Of a stretch of DNA of 64,000 nt, positions 37,057 through 46,380 are shown in pieces; positions within the stretch are counted from its first letter, which is position 1, and each line of letters begins with the position of its first letter. The stretch is from an uncultured Desulfosarcina sp. (lineage in GTDB: Bacteria; Desulfobacterota; Desulfobacteria; Desulfobacterales; Desulfosarcinaceae): assembly GCF_963668215.1 (NCBI RefSeq), contig NZ_OY764190.1, positions 1,240,001-1,304,000 of the forward strand. The letters run 5' to 3'. The notes beneath the pieces are model-generated. The model had not been told where the DNA came from. It did no database searches and worked only from the letters and a program-made list of their open reading frames with translations. The position numbers and the translations under genes were made by a program.

Positions 37057-38613
37057 ATGAATACGAAACTGAATCGTCTGGCCATGATCGGCCTGCTGTT
37101 GATCGCGTTTGGGGCGGCCGGCTGCGTTCAATCCCAGGTTGCCGGAAGCGGAGTCGCCGCCGAGAAAACCGCTGCCGCCATGGACAATCCGGTGGAACTG
37201 GTCAATCGGCTCAGCAGCGACATTTCCCAGGCCCGCATGGATCAGCTCAACATCCTGGCTCCGGATACGTTTAAAAAGGCCGAAAGCGCTTTTTTCAGTG
37301 CCCGCAAGGATCTGGAAGCCGGCAACGAGATCGCCGACATCCGGGCATCCGTGGCTGAATCCCGCGCCCACCTTGAAAAAGCACGGGAGATCGCGGCCAT
37401 ATCGCGCACCACCTTGACCGAAACCATCAAGGCCCGGGAAATGGCCCGCAACGCCGGGGCGATCAATTTCGAAAAAGAGTACCAGCGGGTGGAAAACGAT
37501 TTCCTGGGCCTGACCCGCGCCATCGAACGCGACAATGTGAGCTATGCCCAGAAAAATCGCGACAAGGTGATCGACCGGTTCCGGGAACTGGAAGTCCGGG
37601 CCATCAAGGAGGAAACCATCGGCGAGGTCCGTGCGCTGATCGGCCGGGCGGAATCCGAAGGCGCCCGCAAAATGGCCCCTCTTTCTTACAGCCAGGCCGT
37701 GGAACAGCTCAACGCCACCGACGCCTTCATCTCGGCCAATCCCTATGCCAAGGAAGAGATGCACGCCATGGCCAAAGAGGCCCTGTTCAAGGCCAACCGG
37801 CTGGTGGTGGTAAACGAACTGTGCAACCGCGTGGCCGAAATGAAGCCCGAGGAAATCGTAATGATCGTGGAAAACCACCTGCACACCATCTCGGAATCCC
37901 TTGGCGCCCGGGATATGCGCGACCAGCCCTATTCGACCCAGTTGGCCAACATCGTCGGTTCGGTGGACTCCCTGAAAAGCGACCGCGCCTTCATGGCGGA
38001 AAAGAATCAAGGCCTGCAGACCGATATGGAGGCGCTCAAGGCGGATTATCAGGCCAAAATCGATGCCCTCAATGTGCGTCTGGCCACCCTGGAGGGCCAG
38101 ACCCGTGAAGACCGGATGGCCAAGGAGCGGTTGGCCAGGGAACGCATGGCCGCCGAGCAGCGCCTGGCTGCCGAGCGCAAATTCAATCAGCTTTACGCCA
38201 CCGTGCGCAACTACTTCGAACCGGAAGAAGCCGAGGTCTACAAACAGGAGAACCAACTGGTGATCCGGCTCAAGGCCATGCGCTTCCCGGTGGGCAAAAG
38301 CGTGATCATGCCCGAGAACTATGCCCTGCTCAGCAAGGTACAGAAAGCGATCCGCACCTTTGACGATCCGCGGGTCATCGTCGAAGGGCACACGGACACC
38401 ACCGGTTCCAACGAGGTCAACATGCTGCTTTCCCAGCAGCGGGCCGAAGCGGTTCGCGAATACATGATCGCCAACCAGACGCTGCCCCCGGACGGCATAT
38501 CGGCCGTGGGCTACGGCTCCGAGCGCCCCCTGGCCTCCAACGCCACGGCAGAAGGCAGGGCCATCAACCGCCGCATCGACATCCTGATCGTTCCCCAGGT
38601 CGGACCCATATGA
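37057..38613 (+). CDS. OmpA-family outer-membrane lipoprotein with DUF4398-like region
   Basis: 518 residues. Lipoprotein signal ends in AFGAAGC (Cys near residue 23). Residues about 45-330 are helical (DUF4398-like: APDTFKKAESAFFSARKDLEAGN), with a coiled coil near 310-375 rich in Glu, Arg and Ala. Residues about 390-510 are an OmpA-like peptidoglycan-binding domain (VIVEGHTDTTGSNEVNMLLSQQRAEAVREYMI and AVGYGSERPLASNATAEGRAINRRIDI). It would anchor the outer membrane to the wall. AAGGAGG precedes ATG 37057. It lies 17 bp before hdrA and probably shares its transcript, an unexpected pairing. Confidence 0.88.
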   Translation: MNTKLNRLAMIGLLLIAFGAAGCVQSQVAGSGVAAEKTAAAMDNPVELVNRLSSDISQARMDQLNILAPDTFKKAESAFFSARKDLEAGNEIADIRASVAESRAHLEKAREIAAISRTTLTETIKAREMARNAGAINFEKEYQRVENDFLGLTRAIERDNVSYAQKNRDKVIDRFRELEVRAIKEETIGEVRALIGRAESEGARKMAPLSYSQAVEQLNATDAFISANPYAKEEMHAMAKEALFKANRLVVVNELCNRVAEMKPEEIVMIVENHLHTISESLGARDMRDQPYSTQLANIVGSVDSLKSDRAFMAEKNQGLQTDMEALKADYQAKIDALNVRLATLEGQTREDRMAKERLARERMAAEQRLAAERKFNQLYATVRNYFEPEEAEVYKQENQLVIRLKAMRFPVGKSVIMPENYALLSKVQKAIRTFDDPRVIVEGHTDTTGSNEVNMLLSQQRAEAVREYMIANQTLPPDGISAVGYGSERPLASNATAEGRAINRRIDILIVPQVGPI

Positions 38614-38630
38614 AGGAAGGAAGGGAATCG

Positions 38631-40595
38631 ATGCCCCGCATCGGCGTATTCGTCTGCGAATGCGGGCCGAACATCAAGGATGCCATCGACATCCCGGAAC
38701 TGGTGCGTTTTGCCGGACAGATCGAACATGTGGTGCACGTTGAACGGGTGCCGCTGCTGTGTGCTCCGGAAGGCCGGGATCGCATCGCCAACGAAATTCG
38801 CGATCACGACATTTCCCATACGGTATTTGCCGCCTGCTCCCCGAAAGAGCACGAAAAGACCTTTCGGAAGATCCTGGAAGCGGCCGGACACAACCCGTTC
38901 ATGATGCAGACGGTCAATATCCGGGAACAGTGCGCCTGGATCATTCATGACCGCGATCTGGCCACCGCCAAAGCCAAACGGCTGCTGCGCGGCGCCCTGT
39001 ATCGGCTGCGGCACCATCGGCCCATCCCATTGCGGGAAATCGACTGCTGCCCCGACGTTCTGGTCGTCGGGGCCGGCGTGGCCGGCATTGCTGCGGCGCG
39101 AACCCTGTCCCAGAATGACCGGCGGGTGTTTGTTGTGGAGCGATCCCCCTGCATTGGCGGTATGGCGGCCCAGTACGAAGACCTGTTCCCGGACGCCAAT
39201 TGCGCGGCCTGCCTGTTGGAACCGGATCTGGACGAGGTGCTGCATGACGACCGCATCACGGTGCTCACGTCCAGCGAAGTTCTGGCCGTTCGCGGCAGTC
39301 CGGGAAATTTCAAGGCTGCGATCAAGCAGGCGGCCCTGCGAGTCGATCCCGAACGCTGTATCGGCTGTGCCGCCTGTCTCGAGGTCTGCCCGGTCCAGGT
39401 ACCCAACGAATTCAATGCCGGGATGGACACCCGCAAGGCGATCTACATCCCCTATCCCGGAGCCCTTCCCCATATCGCGACCATCGATCCGGTCAACTGC
39501 CTGCATAGCCAGGAAGAATCGTGCAGCGCCTGCCAGGCGGCCTGCCCCTTTGAAGCCATCGATTACGGGGCCGCCAATACGGTCCGGGAGATAACGGCCG
39601 GGATGGTTGTGCTGGCCACCGGATTTCAGGGATTCGATGCCGCCCGCAGCCGGCGCTACGGCTACGGGAAAGTGGACAATGTCATTACCGCCTTCGCTTT
39701 CGAACGCCTGGTGAACACCGCCGGACCAACCGAAGGAAAAATCCTTATGGCGGAGGGCCGGGAACCCGATTCGGTGGCTTTCATTCACTGTGTGGGATCG
39801 CGAACCGGGGAATTCAACCCATTCTGCTCCGGCATCTGTTGCATGACGGCCTTCAAGCAGGCCCTGCAGGTTCGCAATCAACTTCCCACAGCGGCCATTC
39901 ACCATTTTTTTGCCGACCTCTGCCTTCCCGGAAAAAACGCCCAACGGTTGTTTGACAAGGCCGCTGCCGTGGACGGCATCGCATTCCATCGCCTGGATCG
40001 ACCCGACGGCATCCGGATGCGCGCCGAGGGAGACCGCATAAGCATTGCACCCACCCGTGCCGAAGGGAGCGACCGCCATGTAGAAGTCCAGTTGGTTGTT
40101 CTGGCTACGGCCATGGAGCCGCGGGCAGATGCCGTGCAGACGGGAGAGATCTTTGACGTGGCCCTGGATGCCGACGGTTTTTTCAGTCCGGCCCATTCGG
40201 TGACCGATCCGGTGGCCGCCACCCGTGAGGGGATCTACCTGGCCGGATGCTGTCAAGGTCCTGCGGACATTCCCGCCTCCGTGGCCCAGGGTCAGGCGGC
40301 CGCGGGCAGAATTCTGCAAAAACTGTTGCCGGGTGGCAAAATCACCCTCGAACCGATCATTGCCGGTGTAGATCCGGAACGCTGCTCCGGCTGCCGGACC
40401 TGCGCGGCCCTTTGCCCCTTCGGAGCCCTCGATATGGATTCGGACGGGGCCTGTATGGCGGTGGACGAGGCCTGCTGTCGGGGCTGCGGCATTTGCGTTG
40501 CCGCCTGCCCGAGCGGTGCGATCGAATTGCGCCATTATTCCCGGGAGGCGCTTAGTGGAGAACTTGCCGGCTTGCTGAAATCCGATGGAATCTGA
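38631..40595 (+). CDS. hdrA: heterodisulfide reductase-like subunit HdrA
   Basis: A 654-residue cytoplasmic FAD/FeS protein; in HdrABC-Mvh-type complexes HdrA carries the bifurcating flavin. Seen: N-terminal GVFVCECG; FAD-binding VVGAGVAGIAAARTLSQ (about residue 146) and CIGGMAAQYEDLFP; ferredoxin motifs CIGCAACLEVCP and SCSACQAACP mid-protein; and two C-terminal clusters CSGCRTCAALCP and CRGCGICVAACP. ATG 38631 has GGAAGGG upstream (a seven-codon longer frame exists). It leads mvhD-G-A with gaps or overlaps of -4 to 5 bp. No hdrB or hdrC is nearby, so the physiological disulfide partner is not defined. Confidence 0.92.
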   Translation: MPRIGVFVCECGPNIKDAIDIPELVRFAGQIEHVVHVERVPLLCAPEGRDRIANEIRDHDISHTVFAACSPKEHEKTFRKILEAAGHNPFMMQTVNIREQCAWIIHDRDLATAKAKRLLRGALYRLRHHRPIPLREIDCCPDVLVVGAGVAGIAAARTLSQNDRRVFVVERSPCIGGMAAQYEDLFPDANCAACLLEPDLDEVLHDDRITVLTSSEVLAVRGSPGNFKAAIKQAALRVDPERCIGCAACLEVCPVQVPNEFNAGMDTRKAIYIPYPGALPHIATIDPVNCLHSQEESCSACQAACPFEAIDYGAANTVREITAGMVVLATGFQGFDAARSRRYGYGKVDNVITAFAFERLVNTAGPTEGKILMAEGREPDSVAFIHCVGSRTGEFNPFCSGICCMTAFKQALQVRNQLPTAAIHHFFADLCLPGKNAQRLFDKAAAVDGIAFHRLDRPDGIRMRAEGDRISIAPTRAEGSDRHVEVQLVVLATAMEPRADAVQTGEIFDVALDADGFFSPAHSVTDPVAATREGIYLAGCCQGPADIPASVAQGQAAAGRILQKLLPGGKITLEPIIAGVDPERCSGCRTCAALCPFGALDMDSDGACMAVDEACCRGCGICVAACPSGAIELRHYSREALSGELAGLLKSDGI

Positions 40596-40600
40596 TTTTC

Positions 40601-41026
40601 ATGGGGACCTGTAAACCCAAAATCGTCGCTTTTTTGTGCAACTGGTGCGCCTATGACGGCGCAGACGCCGCCGGCCGGGCCCGGCTGGAAATTCCTTCCA
40701 CAGTGGTCGAGGTCCGGGTCAGGTGCAGCGGCCAGGTGGATTCCGGGATGGTTCTCAGTGCCTTTGAGGCCGGCGCCCAAGGTGTGATGGTGCTGGGCTG
40801 CCAGCCGGGGGACTGCCATTACAAGAAGGGAAATCTTCACGCCATGAAACGCATGGCGCTGCTGCGTGCGGTGTTGAAGCCGACCCGAATCGACCCGCAG
40901 CGCCTTCGGTTGGATTGGGTTTCCGCCGGGGACGGGAAGCGATATGCCCGGGTGGCCCGGGAAATGGTGGATACGATCGAACAGCTGGGACCGGCAACCC
41001 AGCCGCCGGGAAACGAACCCCAATGA
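40601..41026 (+). CDS. mvhD: MvhD-type iron-sulfur subunit (F420-non-reducing hydrogenase delta)
   Basis: 141-residue [2Fe-2S] protein that bridges hydrogenase and HdrA. Motifs: FLCNWCAYDGADAAG, RVRCSGQVDSGMVLSAFEAGAQGVMVLGC and the following DCHYKKGN, the MvhD signature. It lies 5 bp after hdrA and overlaps mvhG by ATGA. It would pass electrons from the hydrogenase small subunit to HdrA. Confidence 0.93.
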   Translation: MGTCKPKIVAFLCNWCAYDGADAAGRARLEIPSTVVEVRVRCSGQVDSGMVLSAFEAGAQGVMVLGCQPGDCHYKKGNLHAMKRMALLRAVLKPTRIDPQRLRLDWVSAGDGKRYARVAREMVDTIEQLGPATQPPGNEPQ

Positions 41027-41994
41027 TAAATCGCAAACCCAAAATCGCTTTTTACTGGTGCGCCGGCTGCGGCGGCTGCGAGGAGTCGGTCATCGACATG
41101 GCCGAGGAGCTGCTGTCGGTAGCCGAAAAGGCGGACATCGTATTCTGGCCCATCGCCCTGGACGCCCGCTTCGAGGATGTCGAAGCGCTGAACGACGGCG
41201 ATATCGACGCCACCTTCATCAACGGCGCCATTCGGCTTGACGATCATGTCCGCTTTGTACAGTTGCTGCGCAGAAAATCCAAACGGATCATCGTCCATGG
41301 AACCTGCGCCCATCTGGGCGGCATCATCGGCCTGGCCAATCTGTTCGATTCGCGCCAACTGCTGGAATGCGCCTGCCGCCAGGTACCCGGCATGGACGAC
41401 CCGTCAGCGCCGCTGCCGGAAACGGCCCCGGGCGACGGGCAAGAAGGGCCGGCGCTGGCCGCATTGCTGCCGGCTGTCAAACCGCTCGATCGGGTCGTGG
41501 CCGTGGATGCTTTCATCCCCGGATGCCCGCCGCCGCCGGAAACCATGGCCCAGGCGATCACGGATGTCATCCAGGGTCGACTGCCGGAGCCGGGAACGGT
41601 CTTCGCCCACCGCACGGCCCTTTGCCGCCAGTGCCCGCGCCTGGATTCCAAACCGGACAAGATTGAAATCACCCGTTTCCGGCGGCTTTACGAAACGCAC
41701 TGGGACCCGGAAGTCTGTTTTCTGCCCCAGGGGCTGCTGTGTATGGGGCCGGTGACACGGGGCGGTTGCGACGCCCGCTGCATCCGGGCCAACATGCCCT
41801 GCCGCGGCTGCTTCGGCCCCACAGAGCGGATGAACGATTTCGGCACCGGCGCCATGGCCCTGATTGCCTCGATGATGGCCGGAGAAGACGAAGCGACGCT
41901 GGCCCGGCTGGTAGGCAGCATCGCCGATCCAACGGGTTTGATCTATCGCTATTCGCTGGCCGCATCCATCCTCGGCCAAGGACCGGACCGATGA
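41023..41994 (+). CDS. mvhG: MvhG-type [NiFe] hydrogenase small subunit
   Basis: 323 residues, no Tat signal, so cytoplasmic. The proximal cluster motif is CAGCGGCEESVID; further Cys lie in HGTCAHLGG, ECACRQVPGM, GCPPPPE, CRQCPRLD and the C-terminal MGPVTRGGCDARCIRANMPCRGC. It matches group 3c small subunits. Overlaps mvhD and mvhA by ATGA at each end, so mvhDGA are tightly coupled. Confidence 0.92.
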   Translation: MINRKPKIAFYWCAGCGGCEESVIDMAEELLSVAEKADIVFWPIALDARFEDVEALNDGDIDATFINGAIRLDDHVRFVQLLRRKSKRIIVHGTCAHLGGIIGLANLFDSRQLLECACRQVPGMDDPSAPLPETAPGDGQEGPALAALLPAVKPLDRVVAVDAFIPGCPPPPETMAQAITDVIQGRLPEPGTVFAHRTALCRQCPRLDSKPDKIEITRFRRLYETHWDPEVCFLPQGLLCMGPVTRGGCDARCIRANMPCRGCFGPTERMNDFGTGAMALIASMMAGEDEATLARLVGSIADPTGLIYRYSLAASILGQGPDR

Positions 41995-43376
41995 GCCGCC
42001 GCATCCGCATCGACCCGGTCACCCGGTTGGAAGGCCACGGCCGCATCGAGATCCGACTGGATGACGCCGGCAATGTCACCCGCTCCTTTTTTCAGGTACC
42101 CGAGTTCAGGGGATTCGAAAAGTTCTGCGAAGGGCGCGCGGCCGAGGAAATGCCCACGTTGACCCAGAAAATCTGCGGGGTATGCCCCACGGCCCATCAC
42201 ATCGCCGGCGTAAAAGCGCTGGACGCCCTTTTTGCGGTGGAGCCGCCGCCGGCCGCCCGGACCATCCGCGAACTCATGCACACGGCCTTCGTCTTCGAAG
42301 ACCACCTGCTGCACTTTTTTTATCTGGGCGGTCCCGACATCCTGGTAAACGGCGCTGCCCGCAAGTTCGAAAGAAATGTATTCGGCGTTCTTAAGGCCGT
42401 AGGCGATGCCGTGGGCCAAAGGGCCATCCAAATCCGCAAAAAGGTCAGGGACCTCAACGCCCTGCTCGGCGGCAGCGCCCTTTATCCGGTCTGCGGTCTG
42501 CCCGGGGGGGTGGCAAAGCCGGTCAGCCGGGAAACCCGTACAATCGCCTCCGAAACTGCGGCGGAGGCCTTGGCATTTGCCCGGGATCTGCTGCCGTTTT
42601 TCCGTGAAAAGGTTTTGAAGAACGACCGCTTCCGGAATATGGCCCGCAGTTCTGTCTTTTCGTTGCGCACCTATTACATGGGCCTGGTGGACAAAGAAGA
42701 CCGGGTCAATTTTTACGACGGCGATCTGAAGATCGTCGCGCCCGATGGAAAGACCTTCGCCCGTTTCCCCGGCCAGGCCTATCTGGAGCACCTGCGGGAA
42801 CGGGTTGTCCAAGGCAGCTACATGAAAATCCTCTACCTGAAAGCGTTGGGCTGTAAAGGATACAAGGACGACCCGGGAAACGGGATGTACCGCGTGGGGC
42901 CTTTAGCGCGGCTGAACGCCGCCGCCGGCATGGCCACGCCCCTGGCGCAACGGGAATACGAACGGTTATACCATGCCGTCGGCGAAAAGCCGGCCCACAA
43001 CACCCTGCTCTACCACTGGGCGCGGCTGATCGAAGTGCTGTACGCCGCGGAACGGATGGTGGAACTGGCCGCTCGTCCCGAACTTACCGACCCGCATGTC
43101 CGCAATCTTCCGGTCCAGATCCCCTCTTCTGGCGTGGGCGTATGCGAGGCCCCGCGGGGGACCCTGATTCACCATTATCAAACCGATGAGCGGGCCATTG
43201 TAAAGCAACTCAACCTGGTGGTGGCCACGCAGAACAATGCCGGCGCAATCAGTCTCTCCGTTGAAAAAGTCGCCCGCGCACTTATAAAAAAAAGCAGGGT
43301 GACCGATAACACGTTGAACATGGTGGAGATGGCCTATCGCGCCTATGACCCCTGCCTGGCCTGCGCCACCCATTGA
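41991..43376 (+). CDS. mvhA: MvhA-type [NiFe] hydrogenase large subunit lacking a C-terminal tail
   Basis: 461 residues. L1 is KICGVCPTAHH and L2 is DPCLACATH. The stop codon follows the L2 His directly, so there is no extension for a maturation protease to remove. In most [NiFe] large subunits, including the periplasmic one at 15357, a tail is cut after nickel insertion; exceptions are known among some energy-converting and sensory enzymes. L1 has Lys where Arg is most usual. N-terminal IDPVTRLEGHGRIEIRL is normal. Last of the hdrA-mvhDGA set; it likely oxidises H2 in the cytoplasm and feeds the HdrA flavin. Confidence 0.92.
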   Translation: MSRRIRIDPVTRLEGHGRIEIRLDDAGNVTRSFFQVPEFRGFEKFCEGRAAEEMPTLTQKICGVCPTAHHIAGVKALDALFAVEPPPAARTIRELMHTAFVFEDHLLHFFYLGGPDILVNGAARKFERNVFGVLKAVGDAVGQRAIQIRKKVRDLNALLGGSALYPVCGLPGGVAKPVSRETRTIASETAAEALAFARDLLPFFREKVLKNDRFRNMARSSVFSLRTYYMGLVDKEDRVNFYDGDLKIVAPDGKTFARFPGQAYLEHLRERVVQGSYMKILYLKALGCKGYKDDPGNGMYRVGPLARLNAAAGMATPLAQREYERLYHAVGEKPAHNTLLYHWARLIEVLYAAERMVELAARPELTDPHVRNLPVQIPSSGVGVCEAPRGTLIHHYQTDERAIVKQLNLVVATQNNAGAISLSVEKVARALIKKSRVTDNTLNMVEMAYRAYDPCLACATH

Positions 43377-43485
43377 AACCGGAAAATCCGGGGATGACGG
43401 CCCGGGAAGACAGCGGTCGGCGGAATCGAGCCGATATCCAGGGAGCAACTATGTACCATCCATTCACGCACAAGGGGGATCTTCG

Positions 43486-43710
43486 ATGACTGTAGAAATT
43501 CTGGATATGGTAGGCATGAAATGTCCGCAGCCGGTTTTGAAAATTGCCGTCAAGGCGACCGACATGAATCCGGAAGATATTCTTGAAGTGGTTGGCGATT
43601 GCCCGACCTTCGAACGCGACGTACGGGTCTGGTGCCAACGGTTGAACAAAACCTTTCTGTCCATCCAGGATGAAGGGTGCGGGAAAAAACGCATCCAGAT
43701 CCTGTTTTGA
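43486..43710 (+). CDS. TusA/SirA-like sulfur carrier protein
   Basis: A 74-residue protein with the two-layer fold signature LDMVGMKCPQPVLKIAVKA; Cys in the CPxP motif carries persulfide. AAGGGGG precedes ATG 43486. It lies 109 bp after mvhA. In sulfate reducers and sulfur oxidisers TusA-like proteins sit next to Hdr-like genes and deliver sulfur to them, so a sulfur-handling role with HdrA is plausible but not shown. A second, non-ligand Cys pair sits near residues 44 and 54. Confidence 0.9.
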   Translation: MTVEILDMVGMKCPQPVLKIAVKATDMNPEDILEVVGDCPTFERDVRVWCQRLNKTFLSIQDEGCGKKRIQILF

Positions 43711-43794
43711 CATCTGGTAAAAGCGCGTGCATCCATTTTCAGCGAACACCTGAATTCGAGCGGATTTCATCAAATAACAACGGATAGCGGATTC

Positions 43795-46380
43795 ATGAAT
43801 GACCAGACCAGATGCAAAACGCTTCTCGCATGCCAGGATACCGAGTGCCCGGCATATCACACCGACAGATCCTGCTGGCTGATTGAAGGCACCCATTGCA
43901 ACAACACGGTCCAGAAGGAATTTTTATCCAAGGCGGAAATCTGTCTTCAATGCCCGGTTTTTAGAAAAAACATGACCCCGGAGGCCATGGAGGAAACCTG
44001 CGCCGCAATGACCCGGCAGTTTCGTGAGAACCGGGAAATGCTGTACGAACGGGATCAGGAACTGGAATCGATCAGCATGGAAATGGCCCTCGGTCTTTCC
44101 GAGGTGTTCGAGGCCTTGAAAAAGATGGCTGTCGGCGATCCCCAGGTCCGCCTTGATGAACATTCCAGCCTCGAACTGATCTTAAAACTAAAGCAGATGG
44201 TCAACCGGACGGCCGCAAACATGGACGAGATGATCGATATGACCCACGAATTCGCCATGGGTCTGGCCGAACATTTCGATGTCCTCCACCGGGTCGGCAA
44301 AGGAGATCTGGGCGCCCGGGTTCAGGGAGAATCGAAAGTCGAGCTGCTCGAGTCGCTCAAGGACGTCACCAACCGCATGATCATCGGGGTAAAAAAGGAG
44401 ATCGACAGCCGGCACAAAGTGACCCGCGATCTGAGGGCCAGCGAGGAGCGCTTTCGCACGCTGGCGGAGAATGCGCCTATCGGCATCACCATTATGAACC
44501 CCGATTTGACTTTCGCGTTCGTCAATCGCACCTTTTCGAAAATATTCGGATACACGATCGAAGACATTCCCGACAAGACCGTCTGGTTTGAAAAAGCCTA
44601 CCCGGATCCTGCCTATCGGGAAAAAATAATCGCCAAATGGAAGACCGATAGCAGAAAAACCACCAGGCCCGACGAAGTTCACCCTCTGACGCTGAAGGTT
44701 CGCTGTAAGGACGGAAGCCGGAAAATCATCAGCTTCCAAACGGCCGTGATAGCGGACGGCAAGCATTTCGTGACCTATTCGGACATCACCCGTCAGGCAC
44801 GGGCCCAGGAAATCCTCCAGGAATCCGAAGAGAAGTACCGGACCCTCATCGACAACATCCAGGACGGGGTCATTCTTATCGAAAACGAACGTTTTCTTTT
44901 TGTCAACGAGGCCATGGCCCGCGTGATCGGGTATACGGCGCCGGAAATGATCGGCATGGATTACCTCGAAACGATTGCCCCCGAAGACCGGGACCTTGTG
45001 GCGGACCGCTATCGTCGAAGGCAGGCGGGTGAGGATGTGATCCGCAATTACGAATTACGTTTGCTGCACAAAGATGGCGTTACCCGAGTTTACGTCATTC
45101 TCAACGTAGGCATCATCAACTACAAGGATCGGGTGGTGACCATCGGCACGATAAAGGACGTGACCGACCGCAAACGCGCCGAAGCGGAACGGAGCAAAAT
45201 GGCCGAAAAACTGGAGCGCTCCAGGAAAATGGAAGCCATCGGCACGCTGGCCGGCGGTGTGGCCCACGACCTGAACAACATCCTTTCCGGCATCGTCAGC
45301 TATCCGGAACTGCTGCTGCTGGATCTGCCCGACGACAGTCCGCTCAAAGGCCCCATCGAAACGATCCAGAAATCCGGCCAACGGGCCTCGGCCGTCGTTC
45401 AGGATCTGCTGACCCTGGCCCGGCGGGGTGTGGCCACCATGACGGCGGTCGACCTCAATCGGGTCGTGACGGAATATCTCAACAGCCCGGAATTCGCCAA
45501 GCTCTGTTCGTTCCATCCCCAGGTAACCGTTGAAAGCCGACTCACCGGCAATCTGCTGACCATCGCCGGTTCCCCCGTGCACCTTTCAAAAACAGTCATG
45601 AATCTGGTGTCCAATGCCGCCGAAGCCATGCCCGAGGGCGGGACAATCACCCTGACGACGGAAAACCGCTATGTAGACCGGCCGCTTGGCAATTACGACG
45701 ATGTAACCGAAGGGGAGTACGCCGTCCTTACGGTGACGGACACGGGGATCGGCATTTCCCCCCAGGACAGGCAGCAGATCTTCGAGCCGTTTTACACAAA
45801 AAAAGTCATGGGCCGAAGCGGCACCGGCCTGGGCATGGCCGTTGTATGGGGAACCGTAAAGGACCACAAAGGATATATCGATATCACCAGCGTCGAGAAT
45901 GAGGGAACCACTTTCACCATCTACCTTCCGATCAATCGGGAATTTGAATCCGCAGGGCATGAGAAATCCTCCCTGGATTCCATCATGGGCAACGGAGAAC
46001 GCATTCTGGTGGTGGACGATGTTGCCGAACAACGCCATATCGCCTCTGCCATCCTGAAACGCCTGGGCTACCAGGTCGCGGCGGTTGACAGCGGAGAAAA
46101 GGCCGTTGCGTACATCCACGACCATCCGGTGGATGTCGTCCTGCTGGATATGATCATGGCACCGGGTATCGACGGATTGGAAACCTATCGCCGCATGGCC
46201 GCCGTCGTCCCCGGCCAGAAAGCGGTGATTGCCAGCGGTTATTCGGAAACCGAACGGGTAAAATCCCTGAACCGGATGGGCGTTCGCGAATATCTGAAAA
46301 AACCCTACACCATCGAAAAGATCGGTGGGGCGATCAAGCGAACGATTGCCGGTTGGAAGACCGCCGATCTCAAGCACTGA
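43795..46380 (+). CDS. hybrid sensor histidine kinase with Cys-rich N-terminus
   Basis: 861 residues, no membrane segment. Order: a Cys-rich head (residues 1-60; C7, C13, C18, C27, C35, C50, C53, of the C-P-x-Y...CW...C...C-x2-C-x-V-F type seen in delta-proteobacterial sensors); two HAMP-like helices with GDPQVRLDEHS and GDLGARVQGES (about 115-210); PAS 1 (about 222-340) and PAS 2 (about 345-465); HisKA with phospho-acceptor H491 in VAHDLNN; HATPase (GTGLGMAVVWG); and a C-terminal receiver with Asp 785. It lies 84 bp after the TusA-like gene. Redox or metal sensing by the Cys head is an inference. Confidence 0.88.
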   Translation: MNDQTRCKTLLACQDTECPAYHTDRSCWLIEGTHCNNTVQKEFLSKAEICLQCPVFRKNMTPEAMEETCAAMTRQFRENREMLYERDQELESISMEMALGLSEVFEALKKMAVGDPQVRLDEHSSLELILKLKQMVNRTAANMDEMIDMTHEFAMGLAEHFDVLHRVGKGDLGARVQGESKVELLESLKDVTNRMIIGVKKEIDSRHKVTRDLRASEERFRTLAENAPIGITIMNPDLTFAFVNRTFSKIFGYTIEDIPDKTVWFEKAYPDPAYREKIIAKWKTDSRKTTRPDEVHPLTLKVRCKDGSRKIISFQTAVIADGKHFVTYSDITRQARAQEILQESEEKYRTLIDNIQDGVILIENERFLFVNEAMARVIGYTAPEMIGMDYLETIAPEDRDLVADRYRRRQAGEDVIRNYELRLLHKDGVTRVYVILNVGIINYKDRVVTIGTIKDVTDRKRAEAERSKMAEKLERSRKMEAIGTLAGGVAHDLNNILSGIVSYPELLLLDLPDDSPLKGPIETIQKSGQRASAVVQDLLTLARRGVATMTAVDLNRVVTEYLNSPEFAKLCSFHPQVTVESRLTGNLLTIAGSPVHLSKTVMNLVSNAAEAMPEGGTITLTTENRYVDRPLGNYDDVTEGEYAVLTVTDTGIGISPQDRQQIFEPFYTKKVMGRSGTGLGMAVVWGTVKDHKGYIDITSVENEGTTFTIYLPINREFESAGHEKSSLDSIMGNGERILVVDDVAEQRHIASAILKRLGYQVAAVDSGEKAVAYIHDHPVDVVLLDMIMAPGIDGLETYRRMAAVVPGQKAVIASGYSETERVKSLNRMGVREYLKKPYTIEKIGGAIKRTIAGWKTADLKH

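Noticed and set aside
43795..46380. Membrane-bound chemoreceptor
   Set aside because: HAMP-like segments suggested it, but no transmembrane helix or methyl-accepting domain exists; kinase and receiver domains are clear.
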